A stretch of 40,828 nt of DNA from Acidobacteriota bacterium (lineage in GTDB: Bacteria > Acidobacteriota > Vicinamibacteria > Vicinamibacterales > UBA2999): the NCBI GenBank assembly GCA_003222635.1, contig QHWQ01000215.1:1-40828 (forward strand), given 5' to 3'. This document shows, piece by piece, positions 17,858 through 26,300 of the stretch; position 1 is the stretch's first letter, and each line of letters starts with the position of its first letter. The translations under genes were made by a program, and so were the position numbers. The notes under the pieces are model-generated. The model was not told where the DNA came from. It worked only from the letters and a program-made list of their open reading frames with translations, and made no database searches.

Positions 17858-18963
17858 GCGCGCTGCGAGGGCTGCTGCGCAAGGAGTGGTTCCACATCAA
17901 GCGCGATCGCCGGACCGCGACCGTGCTGGTGATGCTGCCAGTCGTGCAGGTGCTGCTCTTCGGCTACGCGATTCGCACGGACGTGGACAACGTGCGGCTT
18001 GCGGTCGTCGATCCCGCGCCGAGCAACACGACGCTCGCGCTGCGCAATCGGTTTGCGGCGGCGGGTGTCTTTCGTATCGTCGCGTCTGTACCGCGCACCG
18101 AGGATCTCGAGCCGCTGTTTCAGAACGGCACCGCGCAGCAGGCGATCGTCTTCGATCACGACTTCACAGAAGACCTCGGCAGAGGAACGCCGGCGCAGCT
18201 GCTGGTCATCACGGACGCAACGGAGCCGAACACCGGCGCGCTCCTGCAGGCATACGCACAGGCAGTCATACAGCAATACCAATTCGCCCTACCCGCCTCA
18301 CCCGCCCGACCCGCCTCGATCATCGTGCCGGTCACGCGCATCCGCTTCAATCCGACGCGCGAGAGCAAGAACCTCTTCGTTCCCGGCCTGATGGCGTTCG
18401 TCCTGACGATCATCTCCGCGCTGATGACCGCGATCTCGCTGACGCGCGAGAAAGAGACCGGCACGATGGAGGCGCTGCTCGTGTCGCCGCTGCGTCCGTG
18501 GGAAATCATCGTCGGCAAGGTGACGCCGTATCTCGCCATCGGCTTCGCGAGCGTGCTGCTGGTACTCGTCGAAGCGCGTCTCGTCTTCAACGTGCCGGTG
18601 CGCGGCAGCATCCCGCTGCTCCTCTTCGAAGGCCTGCTCTACGTGCTCGTCTCGCTGGCGTTCGGCATGCTCATCTCGTCGCGCACCTCCTCGCAGCGCA
18701 TCGCGATGATGGGCGTCTTCCTGACGACGCTGCTGCCGAACATCCTGTTGTCCGGTTTCATCTTTCCGCTCGAGAGCATGCCGGCGATTCTGCGGTGGAT
18801 CTCGTACGTGATCCCGGGACGCTGGTTCGTGGCGATCGCGCGCGGCATCATGCTGAAGGGCATTGGTCTCGAATACCTCTGGCGCGAGACGCTCTACATC
18901 GCGGGGCTGGCGACCGTGCTGCTCGCGGCGAGCATCCGCTCCTTCCACGAGCGGCTGGAGTAG
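17854..18963 (+). CDS. ABC-2 type permease (YbhS-like)
   Basis: Membrane subunit of 369 residues with the ABC-2 export layout: one N-terminal helix ('TATVLVMLPVVQVLLFGYAI'), a large periplasmic domain (about 45-175), then five helices. The coupling region 'REKETGTMEALLVSPLRPWEIIVGK' type motif lies near 205-230. The periplasmic domain contains 'LPASPARPASI' written by a 9-bp repeat array (18290-18316), so the repeat sits in a surface loop. It should pair with the second permease, which is broken as written. Confidence 0.93.
   Translation: MSALRGLLRKEWFHIKRDRRTATVLVMLPVVQVLLFGYAIRTDVDNVRLAVVDPAPSNTTLALRNRFAAAGVFRIVASVPRTEDLEPLFQNGTAQQAIVFDHDFTEDLGRGTPAQLLVITDATEPNTGALLQAYAQAVIQQYQFALPASPARPASIIVPVTRIRFNPTRESKNLFVPGLMAFVLTIISALMTAISLTREKETGTMEALLVSPLRPWEIIVGKVTPYLAIGFASVLLVLVEARLVFNVPVRGSIPLLLFEGLLYVLVSLAFGMLISSRTSSQRIAMMGVFLTTLLPNILLSGFIFPLESMPAILRWISYVIPGRWFVAIARGIMLKGIGLEYLWRETLYIAGLATVLLAASIRSFHERLE
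18290..18316. repeat. 9-bp tandem repeat array in a permease loop
   Basis: Three units, TACCCGCCT, CACCCGCCC, GACCCGCCT, which are the reverse complement of the RGGCGGGTN units at 15181 and 37900. In frame. Confidence 0.75.
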
Positions 18964-18966
18964 TCG

Positions 18967-19952
18967 ATGCGGCAGATCTTTTTCCTCGCGCAGGCCGAAG
19001 TGCTTCACATCGTTCGCGACCGCATCCTGCTCGCGCAGACGCTGATCGTGCCGATGGTGCAGCTGCTCGTCCTCTCGAACGCGGCGACGTTCGAAATCCG
19101 CAACACGCCGATCCAGATCATCGACTTCGATCGCTCCGCCGCCTCACGCGGCGTCGTCAATCACCTCGCCGCGAACGGATACTTCGACATCGTCGACACG
19201 ACGCCTTCGCTCGCTCGCGCCAACGAACGGCTGCTGGATGGCAGCATCACGATGGCCGTCGTCATACCGCACGACTTCGAGGTGTCGCTCGTCAAGACCG
19301 GCGTCGCGCCGGTGGAGCTGTCGGTGAACGGCGAGAAGGGATCGTCAGCGGGCATCGTCCAGTCGTACGCGACGAGCGTGCTGATCAATTACGCGAAATC
19401 ATTGAGTGCGGGCCGGGTCCTTTCGGACCCGGCTTCGCGGCCAGCGCAAATCGAGATACGCACGCGAAGCCGCTATAACCCATCACCCGCGGGCAGTTCA
19501 TCATCGCGAAGCTCCTGCCGTTCTGGGTCCTCGGCTTGATCGAGCTCGCGCTGGGACTTCTGATCGGCAAGCTGGTGTTCGGCATCCCGATGGTGGGCAG
19601 CATCCCCTTGCTGTTCGGCGTGGCGGCGGTCTACCTGGCGGTTGCCGTCGGCATCGGTCTCTGGGTCTCGGCGATGGTCGAGACGCAGCAGCAGGCGATG
19701 TTCGTCACCTTCTTCATCGTCAACATCTACCTGCTGATGAGCGGCCTCTTCACGCCGATCGACAGCATGGCGCCCTGGGTGCAGAGCGTGACGCTGGTGA
19801 ACCCGGTGCGCCACTTCGTGACGATCTCGCGCGCAATTCTGATGAAAGGCGCGGGCCCCGCCGAAATCGCGCAGCCATTCCTCATTCTTCTGGGGACGGC
19901 CGTCTTCGTCCTGATCGTCGCGGTGAACCAATACAGGAAGCGCGCGGCGTAG
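18967..19952 (+). pseudogene. ABC-2 type permease (YbhR-like) with an internal deletion and frame change
   Basis: Second permease of the exporter, starting 3 bp after the first. The N-terminal part reads to 'IEIRTRSRYNP' (about 19480), the conserved last strand of the periplasmic domain. Family members then continue through a membrane helix and the 'REKE.GT.E' coupling motif. Here that stretch (about 45-55 residues) is absent and the frame changes. The remainder, 'ITRGQFIIAKLLPFWVLGLI' onward, is the normal end with four helices ('SGLFTPIDSMAPWV', 'NPVRHFV'). A compact hairpin (19412-19433) also sits in the coding sequence. Without an intact YbhR partner the exporter may be dead, unless the break is a sequence artefact. 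Confidence 0.85.
19412..19433. repeat. Compact hairpin, 9-bp stem with TTTC loop, inside a coding region
   Basis: GCCGGGTCC (19412-19420) and GGACCCGGC (19425-19433) form a perfect 9-bp stem around TTTC. It encodes part of 'GRVLSDPASRP' in the periplasmic loop of the second permease, just where extra residues are tolerated. A second 9-bp stem with the same loop on the other strand lies at 24253-24274. Confidence 0.75.
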
Positions 19953-19955
19953 AAT
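19950..19955 (+). promoter_or_regulatory. Candidate -10 element of a leaderless PQQ dehydrogenase transcript
   Basis: TAGAAT overlaps the end of the permease gene and ends 7 bp before the ATG at 19963, with no Shine-Dalgarno between. No clear -35 hexamer is seen in the coding sequence upstream. Confidence 0.4.
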
Positions 19956-19962
19956 ACGCGCC

Positions 19963-21618
19963 ATGAAGAAGCTCCGCCTGCTCCCGCTGCTGGTCGTCGT
20001 GTGCGCCGCGTCGGTGCTGGCGCAGAGCGCGGACGACCTGCTCAACGACGGCAAGAACACCGAAAACGTGACAACGCAGAGCATGGGCTACGCGCGACAG
20101 AGCTACAGCCCGCTCAAGCAGGTCAACGCGTCCACGGTGAAGCGCCTCGTGCCGATCTGGACGACGAGCCTGATGAACGATCAGGGCGAGCTCGCCGCGC
20201 CGACGGTCTACAACGGCGTCATGTACGTCATCAACGGCAAGATGACGTTCGCGATCGACGTCGCGACCGGGCGGCAGATCTGGCGCACGCCGGTCGTGCT
20301 CGAAGAGGGAACCGTCGGCGGTCTCATCAACCGCGGCGCCGCGACGATCTACAACGGCAAGCTCTATCGCGTCACCTACGACAACCATCTCGTCGCGCTC
20401 GACATGAAGACGGGCATGGAGGTCTGGAACCAGAAGTTCGCGGACAAGAAGGACGGCTACTACGCGACGGGCGCGCCGATTGTCGCCAACGGCGTCGTGA
20501 TTTCCGGAATGGCCGGCGGCGAGCGCACCACGCGCGGATTCCTCGCTGGTTGGGATCCGGAGACCGGCAGGAAGCTGTGGCAGCGCTACACGATTCCCGC
20601 GCCGGGCGAACCGGGTTCGGAGACGTGGCCCAAGGGCAGCGACGCGTGGAAGTACGGGGGCGGGCCGACGTGGCGATCGGGCTCCTACGATCCGCAGCTC
20701 GATCTCGTCTACTGGGGCACGGGCAACGCGGAGCCGTACGATCCGCATTCGCGCGGCGAGCTCGACAGCCTCTTCACGTCGAGCGTGCTCGCGATCCGTC
20801 CGAAGACCGGCGAGATTGCCTGCTACTACCAGTTCACGCCGAACGACGTCTACGACGTGGACGGCACGGACGAACTGCTGCTCGCGGATCTGCAGATCAA
20901 CGGCCGGCCGCGCAAGGTGATGATCCAGGCGAACAAGAACGGGTTCCTCTACGTGCTGGATCGCACCAACTGCGCGCTGATCGCGGCGCACCCGCTGGTG
21001 AAGGTCAACTGGGCCTCGCACGTCGATCTGGAAACCGGACGTCCGGTGCTCACCGACGTCTACAAGCGGTTCTTCGCGGGCGAGGAAGTGGAGATCTCGC
21101 CGTCGCGCGGGACCAACGCGGTGCCGATTGCGTTCGACCCGGAGAGCAAGATGATCTTCGCGAGCACGTGGGACGTGCCGCGCATCCAGAAGATCGCGGC
21201 GCCGAAGCCGCAGGTGCTCGGCGCGGATTCGACGGGTGTCACCGCGCGCGTGCCGGACGTGAAACCGGGCGACGTGATGGGACACTTCACGGCGATCGAT
21301 CCCGTGACCGGCCGCAAGAAGTGGGAAGTGCCGCTCGTCGATCTGCCGGGCTCGGCCGGCATGCTCGCCACCGGCGGCGGGCTCGTCTTTACCGGCAAGC
21401 TGACGGGCGAGTTCGTCGCGCTCGACGCCGCCACGGGCAAACAGGTCTGGCAGTTCCAGACCGGATCGAGCATCAACGCCACCGCCATCACCTACACATA
21501 CAAAGGCCGGCAGTACGTGAGCATCGCGTCCGGCCGCGGCGGCACGCTTGCCAATCGTTACGCGGCGCTGAAGGTTCCCTCGGGCGGCTCGATGTGGACG
21601 TTCGCTCTCATGCCTTGA
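19963..21618 (+). CDS. PQQ-dependent alcohol dehydrogenase-type quinoprotein
   Basis: Periplasmic eight-bladed propeller dehydrogenase of 551 residues with a Sec signal peptide (cleavage near 'VLAQ', residue 20). Blade repeats 'AIDVATGRQIW', 'ALDMKTGMEVW', 'AIDPVTGRKKW' and 'ALDAATGKQVW' are clear. 'GTGNAEPYDP' supplies the metal-binding Asn255 and 'NDVYDVDGTDE' the catalytic Asp298. Asp300, two residues on, is the position that marks lanthanide-dependent enzymes (Asp-x-Asp) against Ala or Ser in calcium types. The cytochrome domain of quinohemoproteins is missing, but a separate cytochrome c gene ends the cluster. Substrate is probably an alcohol or aldehyde, not determinable here. Only 21 bp separate it from the next gene. 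Confidence 0.92.
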   Translation: MKKLRLLPLLVVVCAASVLAQSADDLLNDGKNTENVTTQSMGYARQSYSPLKQVNASTVKRLVPIWTTSLMNDQGELAAPTVYNGVMYVINGKMTFAIDVATGRQIWRTPVVLEEGTVGGLINRGAATIYNGKLYRVTYDNHLVALDMKTGMEVWNQKFADKKDGYYATGAPIVANGVVISGMAGGERTTRGFLAGWDPETGRKLWQRYTIPAPGEPGSETWPKGSDAWKYGGGPTWRSGSYDPQLDLVYWGTGNAEPYDPHSRGELDSLFTSSVLAIRPKTGEIACYYQFTPNDVYDVDGTDELLLADLQINGRPRKVMIQANKNGFLYVLDRTNCALIAAHPLVKVNWASHVDLETGRPVLTDVYKRFFAGEEVEISPSRGTNAVPIAFDPESKMIFASTWDVPRIQKIAAPKPQVLGADSTGVTARVPDVKPGDVMGHFTAIDPVTGRKKWEVPLVDLPGSAGMLATGGGLVFTGKLTGEFVALDAATGKQVWQFQTGSSINATAITYTYKGRQYVSIASGRGGTLANRYAALKVPSGGSMWTFALMP

Positions 21619-21639
21619 GCGGTCATGGAGGCTTGATTT

Positions 21640-23571
21640 ATGGCGAGGTCGAAGAAGGCGCATGGGTCCGTTACACGTCGTGGATTTCTGAAAGGCGCGG
21701 CGACGGCTGCCGCTGGCGCAGCGGCGCTCACCAACGCCCCGATCGCTGAAGCCGTCGCGGCGCAGCAGAGCGGCGTCCCCTCAGGGTCCGCTCCTGCTCC
21801 CTCGGCTGCGCAGATCGAACGCGATGCCGGCAACGTGCGCCCGCCGGCCGCGCCCCGGTCCGGCCAGCGCGCCGTTCTTCGCCCGGGATCGGACCTGATG
21901 GTGCAGGTCCTCCGCGATCTTGGCGTCGAGTACGTCGCCGGCAATCCCGGGTCGAGCTTCGAGGGGCTGCAGGAATCGATCATCAACTACGGCAACCCGC
22001 CCAACCGGATGCCGGAATTCATCACCGCGCTGCACGAGGAGTCGGCGGTGACGATGGCACACGGATACGGCAAGGCGACGGGCAAGCCGATGTGTGCCCT
22101 GCTGCACGGAACCATTGGCGTGCAGCATGGCTCGATGTCGATCTACCAGGCGTACTACGATCGCACGCCGGCGCTGCTCATCGCCGGCCGCGATCTCGGG
22201 TTCATCGCGGCGCACAGCGCGAACGACATGGCCGGCATGGTGCGCAGCTTCACGAAGTGGGATGCCCAGCCGCGGACGCTGGCCGAATCGCTGACGGCGA
22301 TCCAGCGTGCGTACAACGAGGCGATCACGCCGCCGTGCGGGCCGACCCTGGTCGTCGTCGATATCGAGCTGCAGAAGGAAGAGGCTCGCGATCTGAAGGT
22401 GCCGGCGTACGCCGCGCCCGGCATCACAGGAATCGACGCGAGCCAGGCGCGTGAGATTGCCAGGGGACTGCTCGACGCGCAGAATCCCCGCATCGCCGTC
22501 GGCCGCCTGCGAACGGTCGAGGGTGTGCGCCAGGCGGTGCAGCTCGCCGAGCTGGTCGGCGCGTCCACGAGCACCAGCGCGACGCAGGGTCCCATGAGCT
22601 TCCCGCAGCGGCATCCGCTCTGCGGCCCCGGCGCGAGCACCACGTACGACTATGCCCTCGGTCTCGAAGCGCCCGCCGCGACCGTGTCGCTCACCGGTCC
22701 TGCGCTTTCGACGCTTCTGAGTCGCGACACGGGAAACATCGGCTTCGGCGGCATCGCGCCCGGCGTCAGCCGCGCCGGGGGCGGCGGTGGTGCAGCGAGC
22801 GGCCGCACGATTGCGATCGACGCAGAAGCGAGCCTGCCCGCGATCATCGAGGAAACGCGTCGGCAGATGACGCCCGACAGACAGCGGGTAATTGCCGACC
22901 GCGCGAACAGGCACGCGGCCGCCAACGCGAAGGCGCGCATGGAGGAGCTGCGGCGCGCGCTCGACCAGAAGCGCGCCGGATGGGATGCCTCGCCGGTGAG
23001 CACCGCGCGCATCTACGCCGAGCTCTGGCCGCTCATCGTCAACGAAGACTGGATCCTCGCATCGCCGAGCGGCTTCTCCGGGGGCCACAACGCGCAGCTC
23101 TGGGATCACAACAAACCCTACAGCTATCTCGGCGGGCAGGGCGCCGGCGGCATGGGGTACGGCGCGCCTGCATCGGTGGGCGCTGCGCTGGCCGCCAAGA
23201 GCCGCGGCAGGATCGTCATCAACATCCAGACCGACGGCGACCTGAATTACGCGCCCGGCGTGCTGTGGACCGCGGCGCACCATCAACTGCCGATGCTGAC
23301 CGTCATGCACAACAACCGCGCCTGGCATCAGGAGCTGATGTTCGTCGAATACATGTGCGGCGTGCGCGGGCGCGGCGGCGATCGCGGCCACATCGGCACG
23401 ACGCTGCGCGAACCTTACATCGACTATCGCTCCATGGCCGCGGCGTACGGCATGGAGGCGGAGGGCCCGATTACCGATCCCGCGAAGCTGAATGCCGCGC
23501 TGAAACGCGGCCTTGCGTCCGTCAAGCGAGGTCAGCCGTACTTGATCGACGTCATCACGGAGCCAAGATGA
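21640..23571 (+). CDS. Tat-exported thiamine-pyrophosphate enzyme, acetolactate synthase/benzoylformate decarboxylase fold
   Basis: TPP enzyme of 643 residues with the three-domain layout of acetohydroxyacid synthase, oxalyl-CoA decarboxylase and benzoylformate decarboxylase. The N-terminal domain carries 'HEESAVTMAHGYGKATGKP' (activating Glu133). The C-terminal domain has the TPP/Mg motif 'TDGDLNYAPG' (531-540) ending at Asn558-Asn559. A Tat signal ('SVTRRGFLKGAATAAAGAA', Arg13-Arg14) and a Pro/Ala-rich linker precede the catalytic part, so a folded holoenzyme would be exported. That is unusual, since TPP enzymes of this superfamily are normally cytosolic. It overlaps the cytochrome c gene by 4 bp (ATGA), tying it to periplasmic electron transfer. 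Reaction unknown: decarboxylation or carboligation of an oxo-acid or aldehyde is likely. Confidence 0.9.
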   Translation: MARSKKAHGSVTRRGFLKGAATAAAGAAALTNAPIAEAVAAQQSGVPSGSAPAPSAAQIERDAGNVRPPAAPRSGQRAVLRPGSDLMVQVLRDLGVEYVAGNPGSSFEGLQESIINYGNPPNRMPEFITALHEESAVTMAHGYGKATGKPMCALLHGTIGVQHGSMSIYQAYYDRTPALLIAGRDLGFIAAHSANDMAGMVRSFTKWDAQPRTLAESLTAIQRAYNEAITPPCGPTLVVVDIELQKEEARDLKVPAYAAPGITGIDASQAREIARGLLDAQNPRIAVGRLRTVEGVRQAVQLAELVGASTSTSATQGPMSFPQRHPLCGPGASTTYDYALGLEAPAATVSLTGPALSTLLSRDTGNIGFGGIAPGVSRAGGGGGAASGRTIAIDAEASLPAIIEETRRQMTPDRQRVIADRANRHAAANAKARMEELRRALDQKRAGWDASPVSTARIYAELWPLIVNEDWILASPSGFSGGHNAQLWDHNKPYSYLGGQGAGGMGYGAPASVGAALAAKSRGRIVINIQTDGDLNYAPGVLWTAAHHQLPMLTVMHNNRAWHQELMFVEYMCGVRGRGGDRGHIGTTLREPYIDYRSMAAAYGMEAEGPITDPAKLNAALKRGLASVKRGQPYLIDVITEPR

Positions 23572-24008
23572 GCAGGACAACTCGCGCCATCGCCGTGCTG
23601 TTCTCGATCGCGCTGATCGCTGTCGGCGTTGCCCCGACGCGCGCCCAGGCGCCGGCCACTCAACCGGCCGGCGATCCGGCGAAGGGCAAGAAGGTATTCG
23701 AATCGTTCACGTGCTACGGCTGTCACGGCTTCACAGGCGAGACGGGCGCTCGCGTGCTCGCCGAAAGCCGCAGCAGCAACCTCGCGACCGAAGCGGCGTT
23801 CATCACGTTCCTGCGGGCACGGGCGAACGTGGCGCCGCCGCAGCCGTCGACGAGCATGCCGAACTACTCGGCGCAGACGCTGCCCGACGCGCAGGCGAAG
23901 GATCTGTACGCCTACATCAAGACGTTCAGGAGTCACGCGCCGCCCGCGGATCAAATCCCGGTGTTCGGCCAGATTCTGTCGGAGGCGCAGAAGCCGTACA
24001 AGCCGTGA
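23568..24008 (+). CDS. Class I c-type cytochrome, periplasmic
   Basis: Monoheme cytochrome of 146 residues with a Sec signal peptide ('VLFSIALIAVGVAPTRAQA'). 'CYGCH' (Cys49, Cys52, His53) binds haem, and Met97 in 'STSMPNYSAQTL' is the likely axial ligand. 'DAQAKDLYAYIKTF' is the usual C-terminal helix. Its translation is coupled to the TPP enzyme gene, and a PQQ dehydrogenase lies just upstream, so it is the expected electron acceptor of one or both. Confidence 0.93.
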   Translation: MSRTTRAIAVLFSIALIAVGVAPTRAQAPATQPAGDPAKGKKVFESFTCYGCHGFTGETGARVLAESRSSNLATEAAFITFLRARANVAPPQPSTSMPNYSAQTLPDAQAKDLYAYIKTFRSHAPPADQIPVFGQILSEAQKPYKP

Positions 24009-24280
24009 AGGAAGCGCGAGGGTATCGCGCTACCCACCAGTAAGTAGAACGTAGCCCTGCGGTATGTGCCTCAACGGCGCTACGGCTCAGTCGGGCTCTG
24101 GTATGCAGCGTTTACCGAAGAAATTTGCGGGTTGAGGAGCGGGAATTCGCTGGCATGTCCTCTGCTCTTAGGGGTGACAGAGATTGAAAGTCACCTCACC
24201 CCGCAGCGAAAGTGGCGGGGCTACCCGCTAGTGAACCTGCCTGTGCACCCGGGGGCGAATCGAAAGATTCGCCCTCCAGC
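24009..24280. other. Intergenic region of nested hairpins between convergent genes
   Basis: No credible gene. The 272 bp hold several dyads: GCGCGA/TCGCGC (24014-24030), GGTGAC/GTCACC (24173-24195), CCCCGC/GCGGGG (24199-24220) and the 9-bp hairpin at 24253-24274. None is followed by a T-run, so none is a standard Rho-independent terminator, though one may serve both convergent units. GC is lower than in the flanking genes. Confidence 0.55.
24253..24274. repeat. Compact hairpin, 9-bp stem with GAAA/TTTC loop
   Basis: GGGCGAATC (24253-24261) and GATTCGCCC (24266-24274) pair perfectly around GAAA, which is TTTC on the other strand. Stem length and loop equal those of the hairpin at 19412-19433. 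It sits 6 bp beyond the stop of the minus-strand Omp85 gene. Confidence 0.8.
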
Positions 24281-25365
24281 CTAAAAGCTCACGCCGAGAC
24301 CGAAGTGCCATCGCGCAGTGCCGCGACGCGGGAATGCAATGTCGACATTTGCGGTGAACAGCGCCGCGCCGAAGTAGAGGCCACCGCCGTTTCCCTGATC
24401 GAAATGCCGCGTGGTCAGTGACGTGCCCGCCGGCCACGTCGTGGCGGCGTCAGCGAACAGCTTCATGCCGAAGCGGCCGATGGTGAGCGGTGATGTGAAC
24501 GGGACGCGCAGTTCCGCGGACGTCGCGGCGATGCCATCGGCTGAAAGATATCCCGCCCGGTATCCGCGCAGCGAATCGCTTCCCCCGAGTAAGGTCTGCT
24601 CCGAAGGGGGGAGCGGCGTGTCCGCGCGAACGGTTCGCGCGCGCAGCGCGAGCACGCTCCCGCGATAGAGGCCGAGGTATCCCCGCAGGTCCGTAGACCA
24701 CCTCGACGCCCGGCCGCCTTCGAACGCGATCCGCTCGATCGAAGCGCTTGCCAGCAGGGCATTGCGCGGAAACGAAGGGTCGAGTCTCGTGTCCACAACG
24801 ACGTGCGCGCCAGCCGTTCGATGGAGCGCCGGCAATCCCCCGAAGGTGACGTCGGCGACGCGCGCGTCGCCGCCCACGCGAAGCCAGCCGGCGAGCGCGC
24901 GATCCGCCTGAACGCCGACGTCACGCCGCGAGTCGGACACGTTGAAATGCGGGTTGACGCGGCGGTCGATGGCCGCGGTCGCGCGGATGATGCTGAGCGG
25001 TCCGCGATCGAAGGCGCGCTCGACCTCGACGCCCGCGCGCCGCTCGCCGCCCCACGTGAACGGCGCCGAGATGCGGCTGCGCGAACCGAGCGTGCTGACG
25101 ACCGCGGCACGGGCGCCGTAGGTGAAGCCGTAACCATCCTCGAATCTGAGCACCGGTGGCTGTCGCGCAGCCGTGCTTCCGCTGCGGCAAGCCGCTCTGG
25201 CGTCGGTGTCTCGCCGACGTCCAGCGCCGCGATGCTCAGAATGTCCTGGTCGGGTGTCGTGTGGTTGCCGTGAACGCGGATCTCGACGATGTGTTCGGCT
25301 GGCTGGCCGCTCACGTCGCTCGCGACGAGCACCGCGAGCGCCAACGCGAGCCCGGCAGCCTTCAT
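24281..25365 (-). pseudogene. Omp85-superfamily surface antigen protein with an internal deletion and frame change
   Basis: The N-terminal part has a signal peptide ('LALALAVLVASDVSGQ') and a POTRA-like start ('IVEIRVHGNHTTPDQDIL', 'RLAAAEARLRDS'). At about 25150-25160 the frame changes and a stretch that would normally finish the POTRA domain is absent. The rest is a barrel: 'VLRFEDGYGFTYGARAAV', 'FTWGGERRAGVEVERAF', and the Omp85 hallmark 'LLGGSDSLRGYRAGYL', ending in 'FGLGVSF' with a terminal Phe. It is coupled by ATGA overlap to the LolA-like gene upstream, suggesting a shared envelope task. As sequenced no single protein can be made. Confidence 0.85.
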
Positions 25366-26267
25366 TGCACCTTGATCGTGACGTTCGCGAGGCGATAGTC
25401 GTGGTAATCGATCGTGTAGCGCGCGTCGAGCGTGCCGGTCGCGAGCGTCACCTTCGCGCGCAGAGCAATCGTCTGCGGCAGCCAGACGCCCGGGAAGGGC
25501 TGCGACATCTTCATCGTCGCCTCCATGCCGGCGACGCGCGCGACCGATGCGCCCGGCAGGAAGTCCATGTTGATGTTGTGGAAGTCGTACTGCAGGATCT
25601 GGCGCTCGACCGGATCGATCCACAGCGTGACGAGCGACGTCTTGTTCATCTGCGCGTTGATCTCGTCGTCTCGACGGCGCACCTGGTTGCTGGGACGCGT
25701 GCGCCCCTCCGTGAAGAGCAGCGTCGGGTAGTACTCGATCTTCAGCACGCGTCGTCCGCCGAGCTCGTCGGGGCCGACCAGCGCGTAGCGGGCCTGATCG
25801 AACTTGAAGCGCATGAAGTAGGCGGCCTGGATGAAATCGGGCTCGACCGACTGCTTCAGGACGTCGTCGACGGTGCCCGGGGGGACAGTCGGATCCGTCA
25901 GCCCTGACGTCGTGCCGTCGCGCGTATCGCGTCTGGCCTGCCGGCGCCGCTGCCGCGCCAGCCACGCGTTCTCTTCCTTCCGCCGCTCGCTCTCGCTGAT
26001 GACCACGCCGTCGGCGCGTACCGGGCTGCGGATGAAGAACCCCTCGCGCACGAACCACGAGTAGTCGCGCTCGAAGCCGTACAGCCTCGCGCCATCGAGG
26101 CCCGACAACTCGAACCGCTCGCGCTCGTCCAGCACGTACTGCTCGAGCTTTTTCCAGTTCTCGTCGCGGCGGGACAGGACCTGCGACATCAAGTCGTCGA
26201 GGTCCGACTGCGCCGAGAGGGAAGAAACGGCGAACATCGCGGCCAGAACCGCGCGGAGCAGCTGCAT
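25362..26267 (-). CDS. Exported LolA-like (outer membrane lipoprotein sorting-type) protein
   Basis: Periplasmic protein of 301 residues with a signal peptide ('VLAAMFAVSSLSAQ'). The mature region has strand-rich stretches such as 'VTLWIDPVERQILQYDF' and 'DARYTIDYHDYRLANVTIKV', reminiscent of LolA-like half barrels that bind lipids. A basic linker ('RQRRRQARRDTRDG') interrupts the middle. It precedes the Omp85 gene with a 4-bp overlap, so the two are translated together. A lipid-binding shuttle for the outer membrane is an inference from fold and context; the family assignment is moderate. A shorter relative lies at the right window edge (40342). Confidence 0.7.
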   Translation of the reverse strand: MQLLRAVLAAMFAVSSLSAQSDLDDLMSQVLSRRDENWKKLEQYVLDERERFELSGLDGARLYGFERDYSWFVREGFFIRSPVRADGVVISESERRKEENAWLARQRRRQARRDTRDGTTSGLTDPTVPPGTVDDVLKQSVEPDFIQAAYFMRFKFDQARYALVGPDELGGRRVLKIEYYPTLLFTEGRTRPSNQVRRRDDEINAQMNKTSLVTLWIDPVERQILQYDFHNINMDFLPGASVARVAGMEATMKMSQPFPGVWLPQTIALRAKVTLATGTLDARYTIDYHDYRLANVTIKVQ

Positions 26268-26300
26268 GGTGCGTGTTACGGGTTGTGGCGCCTCACGGTT

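Noticed and set aside
19882-23580. Long minus-strand frames opposite the PQQ and TPP genes
   Set aside because: Same shadow effect; composition is Arg/Ala/Val-biased and no motif is present.
24009-24280. Rho-independent terminator between the convergent operons
   Set aside because: Several hairpins are present but none is followed by a T-run on either strand.
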